A stretch of DNA of 64,000 bases from Tenacibaculum skagerrakense (lineage in GTDB: Bacteria > Bacteroidota > Bacteroidia > Flavobacteriales > Flavobacteriaceae), in NCBI RefSeq assembly GCF_004345825.1, contig NZ_SLXM01000007.1, positions 62,001 through 126,000 of the forward strand. Reading direction: 5' to 3'. The position numbers and the translations under genes were made by a program. This document shows, in pieces, positions 57,694 through 64,000 of this stretch (its first letter is position 1; each line of letters starts with the position of its first letter). The notes beneath the pieces were generated by a model. The model was not told where the DNA came from, ran no database searches, and worked only from the letters and a program-made list of their open reading frames with translations.

Positions 57694-59550
57694 TTATTCT
57701 ACAGTAACAGACTTTGCCAAGTTTCTTGGTTGATCTACATTTTTCCCTAACATAACAGCAATATGATAAGAAAGTAGTTGTAATGGAATAGTAGTCAACA
57801 ATGGAGTTAAAGCCTCTTCAGTTTCAGGGATTTCAATTACGTGGTCCGCAATTTCTTTTACAGTTTCATCTCCTTCAGTAACAATCGCTATGATCTTTCC
57901 ACTTCTAGATTTAATTTCTTGAATGTTACTAACAACTTTTTCATAATGTCCTTTTCTGGTTGCAATTACAAAAACAGGCATGTTCTCGTCAATAAGTGCA
58001 ATAGGACCATGTTTCATTTCAGCTGCAGGATATCCTTCTGCATGTATATAAGAAATCTCTTTTAACTTTAAAGCTCCTTCTAAAGCTACTGGAAAGTTAA
58101 ATCCTCTACCTAAATACAAACAGTTTGTTGCTTCCTTGTAATGATCCGCAATATCCTTAACAATTGGATCAATTTTTAGTAACTGTTCCACTTGCGCAGG
58201 AATTTGCTGCATTGTTTGTAAATACTTATTTACAGCTGTTTTAGATAATGTTCCTTTAGCTTGAGCTAGTTTTAAAGATAATAATGTTAAAATTGTTATT
58301 TGCGTAGTGAAAGCTTTAGTTGAAGCAACACCAATTTCTGGTCCAGCATGAGTATAAGCTCCTGCATGAGTTTCTCTTGCAATAGAAGACCCTACTACAT
58401 TACAAATACCAAACACGAATGCTCCTTTAGATTTAGCTAATTTAATAGCTGCTAAGGTATCCGCAGTTTCTCCTGATTGAGAAATAGCAATTACAACATC
58501 TTTTGGAGTAATAATTGGGTTTCTATACCTGAACTCAGAAGCATATTCTACCTCTACAGGAATTCTAGCCATATCTTCGATAAGATATTCTCCAACTAAT
58601 CCTGCATGCCATGAAGTTCCACAAGCTATTACGATAATTCTATCAGCATTTAAGAATTTACTCATGTTATCATCAACACCAGCCATTCTTATAATACCTT
58701 CATCAGCTAACATTCTTCCTCTGTAAGTATCAATAATTGCTTTTGGTTGTTCGTAAATCTCTTTTAGCATAAAGTGATCGTAACCACCTTTTTCTATTTG
58801 ATCTAAACTTAACTTTAATTCTTGTATTTGAGGGTCAACAGGTTTGTCACTATCAATTTTTCTAACTTTAATACCTCTATCTTTTTTGATAATTGCTAAT
58901 TCACCATCTTCAAGATATAAAGCATCTTTTGTATATTCTATAAAAGGTGAGGCATCAGAAGCTACAAAAAACTCTTCATTATTTTTTCCAACGCCAATAG
59001 CAATAGGACTACCTAAACGAGCTACTACTAATTCATTAGGTTTGGTTTTATCAAAAACAGCTATTGCATAAGCTCCGATTACATTTGTTAAAGCTAATTG
59101 AACAGCCTTTCCTAGCTTACAATTCTCACGCTTTTTTACTTCTTCTATAAGATTTACTAGAACTTCAGTATCTGTATCACTTTGAAAAGTATATCCGCGA
59201 CCTATTAATTCTTTTTTAATAGTATCATAGTTTTCAATAATTCCATTGTGTACAATTACTAGTTCTCCTGATTCTGAAAAATGAGGATGTGAATTTACAT
59301 TATTTGGAACTCCATGTGTAGCCCATCTAGTATGCCCAATACCAATTTTACCTACCTTTCTGTTTTCTTCATTGTTAGTAATAACCTCTAAATCTGAAAC
59401 TTTACCTTTGGTTTTTGAAAGATTCATCTTATCTCCATCGTACATCATAATACCAGCACTGTCGTAACCTCTATATTCAAGTCTTTTAAGACCGTTGATT
59501 ACGATTGGATATGCATCTCTATCACCAATATAGCCTGTAATTCCACACAT
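57694..59550 (-). CDS. glmS: Glutamine-fructose-6-phosphate aminotransferase (isomerizing)
   Basis: A 618-aa enzyme that makes glucosamine 6-phosphate, the entry to peptidoglycan and LPS precursors. The glutaminase domain starts with the Cys2 nucleophile (MCGITGYIGDRDAYPIVING) and has GHTRWATHGVPN and HNGIIENYDTIKKEL. Two SIS sugar isomerase domains follow, with CGTSWHAGLVGEYLIE, AISQSGETADTLAAIKLA, GRGFNFPVALEGALKLKEIS and the C-terminus PRNLAKSVTVE. Last gene of the operon glgA-like, DUF4270, glmS (24-nt gap). I see no glmS ribozyme. Confidence 0.96.
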   Translation of the reverse strand: MCGITGYIGDRDAYPIVINGLKRLEYRGYDSAGIMMYDGDKMNLSKTKGKVSDLEVITNNEENRKVGKIGIGHTRWATHGVPNNVNSHPHFSESGELVIVHNGIIENYDTIKKELIGRGYTFQSDTDTEVLVNLIEEVKKRENCKLGKAVQLALTNVIGAYAIAVFDKTKPNELVVARLGSPIAIGVGKNNEEFFVASDASPFIEYTKDALYLEDGELAIIKKDRGIKVRKIDSDKPVDPQIQELKLSLDQIEKGGYDHFMLKEIYEQPKAIIDTYRGRMLADEGIIRMAGVDDNMSKFLNADRIIVIACGTSWHAGLVGEYLIEDMARIPVEVEYASEFRYRNPIITPKDVVIAISQSGETADTLAAIKLAKSKGAFVFGICNVVGSSIARETHAGAYTHAGPEIGVASTKAFTTQITILTLLSLKLAQAKGTLSKTAVNKYLQTMQQIPAQVEQLLKIDPIVKDIADHYKEATNCLYLGRGFNFPVALEGALKLKEISYIHAEGYPAAEMKHGPIALIDENMPVFVIATRKGHYEKVVSNIQEIKSRSGKIIAIVTEGDETVKEIADHVIEIPETEEALTPLLTTIPLQLLSYHIAVMLGKNVDQPRNLAKSVTVE

Positions 59551-59574
59551 AATAATTTTTTAAAAGTTTTTTAG

Positions 59575-61113
59575 TTAGTTATCTTTTTCTTCTGAATAGG
59601 AAATAATCAATTTTGCTCTAAGTTCCCCATTCGTTGATGAATGATTGAGTAGCGTAACTCCCCTCGGATTCCAGTTATAATTTGTAACAGGTATAACAAG
59701 ATTGTTTATTACAGAAACATCGGTACCTTGGTTGTATACTTTTAGCACTAAAGGCACATTTTCATCTGATTCTCCTGAAACTAATTCAGCTACATGATCA
59801 GTAATTCTTATATTGTAGTCTTTTGGTTTTCCTTGGTCATCATCACCTAGGAACCCGCCAAAAAATTGTGGTAGTTCATAGCTGTCCTTAATATGTTCGC
59901 CGTCTCCATTTCCAGTATCTTTAAACAATAAAAGTCTTAACGGAACTTTTGTAGTATCACGTGAGGTATCGATATTAAAAACTAAAGATGCATCGTTTAT
60001 TAAGATATTTTGAGATCTCAAATCTTGTAATTCAGTTCCATTTAAAATTTTAACAGTAGCCATACTACCAGCAGTTCCTTGAATAGCTACACTATTAGAA
60101 GGTGCTGGATTTTGAGGAGCAGTCATTTTGTATTTACTATTGGTTACCCCAGTAAAACTAAAAGTATAATTACCAACAATAGTGTCTTTTACAACACCTT
60201 CATCAAGTGTGGTTATTGTATAGTAAAATTTTACACGCGGAGCGTTAGTTCCTAAAGACAAAGGAACCATTGATCCATCTGTACCCTCAGCTTTAAGAAT
60301 TAGACCTCTGAAATAATTATTGAAATCATTTTGAGTAGTAAATTCTGCATCTCCAAATTTATCCCAAAATAACTCTTTCATTCTAGCTTTGTTAAGTGGA
60401 ACAGTTAAAAAAGGAATACTATTAGCAAGTTTGGTAGTATCATTATATTTTGCACCAGTACTTAGCTCTCTTTCAAAAACAAATAACGTATCGGTTGGGT
60501 CTGGTGTATACGTAAAACTAGGATCGTCATTTAACAGTTCAGATTCAACATATTCATGATCCGACATGTAACTGAAACGTTGAGTTGGATTTCCAGGGTC
60601 TAACGTATTTAAAAATGTACCGTTTCTATATATTTTTAAAGCCATAGGTATAGAAGAGTTGCCTAATAAAGAATCCAATCTAAATTTTGGCTTTCCATCT
60701 GCTTCATTATCAAGTTTAGTTGAAGTATAAGGAATCTCTAAAACAGCTTCATTAAAAACGTAAATAGAATCTAAATCTTCATCCTTTCCACTTTCTGCTT
60801 TAGTAGTATTTTGCTCTGTTTGAGGATTTATAGAAAGACCTAGTTGACTAATAATAGAAGCCTCTATTCTTTCATAATCTGAGTTGTTGTAAACACCTAG
60901 TAAATATTCTCCTAAACTTCCAATAGCAATATTGTCTGCTCTTACTGCATCTACTATACTATCTTTAACAATAACTTCTAGTGTAAGTTGCTTTGTATTG
61001 AACACGTTATTACTAATAACATTTCCTTCTATTTCACGGAAGTCTTTTTCACATGAAATCACAAATAAAAGTGAGACAACAGCTACACTTAAATAAACAA
61101 TTTTTTTAGTCAT
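59575..61113 (-). CDS. DUF4270 family lipoprotein
   Basis: A 512-aa lipoprotein (MTKKIVYLSVAVVSLLFVISC, Cys21). DUF4270 proteins are exported Bacteroidota proteins, largely beta-sandwich, of unknown function. Marks here are VVKDSIVDAVRADNIAIGSL, LGVYNNSDYERIEASIISQL and NWNPRGVTLLNHSSTNGELR. The gene lies between the glycogen-synthase-like gene (14-nt gap) and glmS, a gene order I know from other Flavobacteriaceae, which hints at an envelope or surface-polymer role without proof. Confidence 0.85.
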   Translation of the reverse strand: MTKKIVYLSVAVVSLLFVISCEKDFREIEGNVISNNVFNTKQLTLEVIVKDSIVDAVRADNIAIGSLGEYLLGVYNNSDYERIEASIISQLGLSINPQTEQNTTKAESGKDEDLDSIYVFNEAVLEIPYTSTKLDNEADGKPKFRLDSLLGNSSIPMALKIYRNGTFLNTLDPGNPTQRFSYMSDHEYVESELLNDDPSFTYTPDPTDTLFVFERELSTGAKYNDTTKLANSIPFLTVPLNKARMKELFWDKFGDAEFTTQNDFNNYFRGLILKAEGTDGSMVPLSLGTNAPRVKFYYTITTLDEGVVKDTIVGNYTFSFTGVTNSKYKMTAPQNPAPSNSVAIQGTAGSMATVKILNGTELQDLRSQNILINDASLVFNIDTSRDTTKVPLRLLLFKDTGNGDGEHIKDSYELPQFFGGFLGDDDQGKPKDYNIRITDHVAELVSGESDENVPLVLKVYNQGTDVSVINNLVIPVTNYNWNPRGVTLLNHSSTNGELRAKLIISYSEEKDN

Positions 61114-61127
61114 ATTTGTTTGAAAAA

Positions 61128-61949
61128 TTAAGAATCTTGAAGCTCTAGTACATTCTCTTTATAGAAATCTAGATATGCTTCTGTTAAATACTCCTCAGAT
61201 TGGTAATCTAAAACTGTAACGTTATTATCCTTTATGAATTGTTCTAAATCTTCAGAATAACTATCACTTCCTTTAATTATTGCATCAGAATTTAAAATAG
61301 CATTTTTCAAGATATTCTCTTGAGTAGGATTTTCTAAAATAGGAACACTATCGTTATCTATTTTGTCAAATTTAACTTTGTTAATAAGTCCTTTGTTTAA
61401 TTCACCTTCAAATTCATTGTTGTATAATGAAGTGACTACTTTGCTATCAGCAAAAATAGGTTCTTCTTTATAGTATTCTTTAAGGTAAATAGGCAATAAA
61501 GAAGCCATCCAACCATGAACATGAATAATATCAGGAGCCCAATTTAATTTTTTCACTGTTTCAACAACTCCTTTTGCAAAGAAAATCATTCTTTCGTCGT
61601 TGTCAGGGAAAAGCTGATCATCTTCATCAGTATAAATTGCTTTCCTTTTGAAGTATTCATCATTATCGATAAAATAAACTTGCATTCTCTCTTTTGGAAT
61701 AGAAGCAACTTTTATAATCAACGGCATGTCCATATCATCGATAATTAAGTTCATACCAGACAAACGAATAACTTCGTGTAATTGATGTCTTCTTTCATTA
61801 ATTACACCAAATCGAGGCATAAAGATTCTGGTTTGAACTCCCTTTGAATGTGCAAATTTAGCAACATTAAATGCGGTAGATGATAATTCTGTTTCTGGTA
61901 AGTATGGAATTACTTCCGATGAAACATACAATATTCTCTTATCCTTCAT
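61128..61949 (-). CDS. glgA: Glycogen/starch synthase-like protein, N-terminal GT5 domain only
   Basis: About 273 aa from the ATG at 61949 (MKDKRILYVSSEVIPYLPET). The sequence corresponds to the N-terminal half of GT5 starch synthases (ILYVSSEVIPY, IDNDEYFKRKAIYTDEDDQL, PDIIHVHGWMASLLPIYLKE). The C-terminal GT-B half, which binds ADP-glucose and has the ExxxGG-type motif, is missing although the gene ends normally, and the first-residue K-x-G-G-L loop is changed to ETELSSTA. A catalytic synthase role is therefore doubtful; similar short versions are standard in Flavobacteriaceae. First gene of the operon with DUF4270 and glmS; divergent from panC. Confidence 0.8.
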   Translation of the reverse strand: MKDKRILYVSSEVIPYLPETELSSTAFNVAKFAHSKGVQTRIFMPRFGVINERRHQLHEVIRLSGMNLIIDDMDMPLIIKVASIPKERMQVYFIDNDEYFKRKAIYTDEDDQLFPDNDERMIFFAKGVVETVKKLNWAPDIIHVHGWMASLLPIYLKEYYKEEPIFADSKVVTSLYNNEFEGELNKGLINKVKFDKIDNDSVPILENPTQENILKNAILNSDAIIKGSDSYSEDLEQFIKDNNVTVLDYQSEEYLTEAYLDFYKENVLELQDS

Positions 61950-61973
61950 TAAATCTAACTCTTTTAAAGAGTG

Positions 61974-62021
61974 CAAAACTACGAAATTTTATGCTAAAAT
62001 CCTGTTAAATTGCTAATTTTG
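61974..62021. promoter_or_regulatory. Divergent -7 elements for the glgA-like operon and panC
   Basis: Minus strand: TAGTTTTG (61974-61981). Plus strand: TAATTTTG (62014-62021), 22 nt before the panC ATG. The -33 elements are not clear. Confidence 0.5.
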
Positions 62022-62043
62022 CCTACATCGTAACATATATTTA

Positions 62044-62886
62044 ATGAAAATATTCACATTAAAATCTGATTTAAAAAACTATTTGGCAGCTGAAAAAAAG
62101 AAGGGAAATAGTATCGGATTTGTACCTACCATGGGAGCTTTGCACAAAGGACATCTTTCTTTAGTGGAAAAAGCGTTAAGTAAAACAAACATTACAGTAG
62201 TTAGCATATTTGTAAATCCTACACAGTTTGATAATAAAGAAGACTTAGATAAATATCCAAAAACACTAGAGAATGATATAAAATTACTCGAAAGTGTTGA
62301 TTGTGATGTTTTATTTGCTCCTTCCGTTGAAGAAATTTATGATGAAAATGTTGTTGCTGAAAGATTCGATTTTGATGGGCTAGAACACCAGATGGAAGGA
62401 AAGTTTAGAGATGGTCATTTTGATGGTGTTGGAACTATAGTAAAAGCCTTGTTTGAAATTGTTGAGCCAGATGTAGCTTATTTCGGAAAAAAGGATTTTC
62501 AGCAATTACAAATTATAAAAAAGTTAGTAGAGAAGCATAATATTCCAGTAAAAATTAAAGGAATGCCCATCTTTAGAGAGAAAGATGGATTGGCCATGAG
62601 TTCACGTAATACAAGACTAACTAAAGAACATAGGGAAGCTGCACCTTTTATTCATAGAATACTAAAAAAGGCACGTAAAAAAACTGGCACAAAAAATGCT
62701 AAGGAGATTACGGAATGGGTAAAAAATCAATTTGAAAACCACCCTCTTTTAGAACTTGAATATTTTACAATTGCTGAAGAAAAAACCTTAATTTCAGTAG
62801 ATAAGTTCGAGGAATATAAAAGATACAGAGCATTTATTGCTGTATTTGCCGGTGAAATTCGTTTAATTGACAATGTCCGTTTCTAA
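62044..62886 (+). CDS. panC: Pantothenate synthetase
   Basis: A 280-aa enzyme that joins pantoate and beta-alanine using ATP. FVPTMGALHKGHLSLVEKAL holds the HxGH signature, FVNPTQFDNKEDLDKYPKT and FRDGHFDGVGTIVKALFEIV follow, and LAMSSRNTRLTKEHR is the KMSKS-like loop. The next gene, panD, supplies its beta-alanine substrate, so the two form a natural pair for coenzyme A synthesis. Confidence 0.96.
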   Translation: MKIFTLKSDLKNYLAAEKKKGNSIGFVPTMGALHKGHLSLVEKALSKTNITVVSIFVNPTQFDNKEDLDKYPKTLENDIKLLESVDCDVLFAPSVEEIYDENVVAERFDFDGLEHQMEGKFRDGHFDGVGTIVKALFEIVEPDVAYFGKKDFQQLQIIKKLVEKHNIPVKIKGMPIFREKDGLAMSSRNTRLTKEHREAAPFIHRILKKARKKTGTKNAKEITEWVKNQFENHPLLELEYFTIAEEKTLISVDKFEEYKRYRAFIAVFAGEIRLIDNVRF

Positions 62887-62927
62887 AACAATTAACAAAT
62901 TATAAAAGATAGATTCTTTAAAAACAG

Positions 62928-62935
62928 TATTTTTG
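62928..62935 (+). promoter_or_regulatory. -7 element directly before panD
   Basis: TATTTTTG (TAnnTTTG) ends 4 nt before the panD ATG (62940), implying a leaderless panD transcript in addition to read-through from panC. Confidence 0.5.
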
Positions 62936-62939
62936 CAGA

Positions 62940-63290
62940 ATGTTAGTACAAGTAGTAAAATCAAAAATTCACCGAGTAAAGGTTACAGGTGCAGATTTAA
63001 ATTATATAGGAAGTATTACCATTGATGAAGATTTAATGGATGCAGCCGGGATTATTGAAGGAGAGCGAGTTCAAATTGTAAATAACAACAATGGAGAACG
63101 TTTAGAAACGTATGCAATTCCAGGCCCTAGAAAAAGTGGGGAGATTACCTTGAATGGAGCAGCGGCAAGAAGAGTTCAAAAAGGAGATGTATTGATTTTA
63201 ATCGTTTATGGATTTTTGGATATTGAAGAAGCAAGAAAATTTAAGCCTCAGTTGGTATTTCCAAATGAAGAAACTAATTTATTAGAATAA
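62940..63290 (+). CDS. panD: Aspartate 1-decarboxylase
   Basis: A 116-aa proenzyme that cleaves itself between Gly24 and Ser25 ([15 protein letters not shown]) to form the pyruvoyl group. [20 protein letters not shown] and [20 protein letters not shown] are the conserved remaining parts. It makes beta-alanine from aspartate for panC. The length is normal. It is probably co-transcribed with panC but also has its own -7 element. Whether a PanM/PanZ-type maturation factor is needed is not visible. Confidence 0.95.
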   Translation: MLVQVVKSKIHRVKVTGADLNYIGSITIDEDLMDAAGIIEGERVQIVNNNNGERLETYAIPGPRKSGEITLNGAAARRVQKGDVLILIVYGFLDIEEARKFKPQLVFPNEETNLLE

Positions 63291-63300
63291 ATCACTCATT

Positions 63301-64000
63301 TTGTCTTTAAAGAAAATTATAAAAATAACATTACCTCTCGCTTTGGGAGGTTTTTTAGTTTGGTATTCTTTATCAAAAGTATCTTTAGATACATTATTGC
63401 AATATTTTAAAAATGCCAATTATTGGTGGATTGCTTTAGGATTATTTTTCGGAGTTCTAAGCCATTTATCACGTGCCTATCGATGGAAATTCTTGTTAGA
63501 ACCTTTAGGCTATAAACCAGATTTCGGTAACAGTACAATGGCTGTTTTAGTAGCTTATTTAGTGAACTTAACAATACCTAGAGCTGGTGAAGTTTTTAGA
63601 GCTACTGTAATGACAAGCTATGAAGATATTCCTTTTGAAAAGGGTTTTGGTACTATTGTAGCAGAACGAATTGCTGATTTAATAATGATGTTGTTAATCA
63701 TTTTTATCACATTGTTTGTTCAGTTTGATTTCATATATGAGTTAGTAACCAAAAACTTTTCTCCTAGCAAGATTTTAATTTTAATAGTAGGTTTAGGGTT
63801 AGGATTTTTAATTTTTATACGGTTTGTTAAAAAAGCAACAAACGGATTTGGCTTGAAAATAAAGAACTTCATTACAGGTCTTGTGGAAGGTGCCATGAGT
63901 ATTTTCAAGATGAAAAATAAATGGGCATTCATATTTCATACTGTTTTTATTTGGGTGATGTATGTTGCTATGTTCTGGGCTACGGTTCCAGCAATTGAAA
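63301..64000 (+). CDS. Lysylphosphatidylglycerol synthase TM/flippase-like membrane protein (3' end outside window)
   Basis: An open frame from 63301 to the window edge encoding at least 233 residues. No ATG fits the start; TTG at 63301, ten nt after panD, is the best candidate (next residues SLKKIIKITLPLALGGFLVW). Hydrophobic segments alternate with LSHLSRAYRWKFLLEPLGY, NLTIPRAGEVFRATVMTSYE and TIVAERIADLIMMLLI, the signature of the UPF0104/AglD-like flippase domain. The gene after panD is of this family in many Flavobacteriaceae. Role: probably lipid transfer or flipping in the inner membrane. Confidence 0.8.
   Translation, partial: MSLKKIIKITLPLALGGFLVWYSLSKVSLDTLLQYFKNANYWWIALGLFFGVLSHLSRAYRWKFLLEPLGYKPDFGNSTMAVLVAYLVNLTIPRAGEVFRATVMTSYEDIPFEKGFGTIVAERIADLIMMLLIIFITLFVQFDFIYELVTKNFSPSKILILIVGLGLGFLIFIRFVKKATNGFGLKIKNFITGLVEGAMSIFKMKNKWAFIFHTVFIWVMYVAMFWATVPAIE

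Overview
The window is a chromosomal segment of a member of the Bacteroidota, almost certainly family Flavobacteriaceae (a marine, Tenacibaculum/Polaribacter-like genus would fit, but the genus is inference). Supporting signs are the strongly AT-rich DNA, promoters of the Bacteroidota type (TTTG about 19 nt upstream of TAnnTTTG), a SprE/PorW gliding and type IX secretion lipoprotein, TonB-dependent receptors with carboxypeptidase-like N-terminal domains, a FecI/FecR pair, DUF4270, DUF4286, DUF4837 and DUF5687 proteins, and an ATP synthase operon without beta and epsilon. I see no transposase, integrase, phage gene or CRISPR array; this looks like core chromosome with a few accessory islands.

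Layout. 1-6.3 kb: end of a LysM protein, a DUF4837 lipoprotein, a DUF1761 membrane protein, a DUF5687 ABC permease with its ATPase, and sprE. 6.3-12.5 kb: bactofilin, AtpZ/AtpI-like proteins and atpBEFHAG with its own promoter and two intercistronic hairpins. 12.6-17.8 kb: a TonB C-terminal-like protein, a CocE-type hydrolase, dxs and rsmI. 17.8-20.2 kb: a PadR-type regulator with three tandem paralogous membrane proteins, preceded by palindromic operators. 20.3-29.5 kb: a PaaE-like ferredoxin reductase, a LysE-family exporter, an NTF2-like protein, a methyltransferase, mgtE-rsmA, a class B1 metallo-beta-lactamase, a DUF4286 protein and a TPR protein. 29.6-38.7 kb: a 47-aa gene behind a sigma-54-like promoter, serS, ribF, a TonB receptor paired with an SGNH-type lipoprotein, and glycyl-tRNA synthetase. 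38.8-44.8 kb: a coiled-coil protein, a lipoprotein, an ECF sigma/FecR/STN-receptor cluster and a tRNA-Arg(ACG). 44.8-53.3 kb: small DUF2007-like and conserved proteins, an SPFH protein, a Ca/Na antiporter, divergent type II and type III glutamine synthetases, a GNAT enzyme and purM. 53.3-64 kb: a duplicated-domain secreted protein, YceI, prfA, an endonuclease/phosphatase, the glgA-like/DUF4270/glmS operon, and panC-panD with a truncated flippase-like gene at the edge.

How the genes work together: atpBEFHAG makes most of the F1Fo ATP synthase; the two glutamine synthetases share a control region and carry ammonium assimilation; dxs, ribF, panC/panD, purM and glmS feed isoprenoid, flavin, CoA, purine and cell-wall synthesis; rsmI, rsmA, prfA, serS, glycyl-tRNA synthetase and the tRNA serve translation; the FecI/FecR/receptor set is a cell-surface signalling and uptake unit. 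The least explained parts are the PadR-triad operon with its palindromes, the paired sites between the glutamine synthetases, the hairpins placed where ATP synthase stoichiometry falls, and a tRNA with a swapped D-loop/T-loop tertiary pair.
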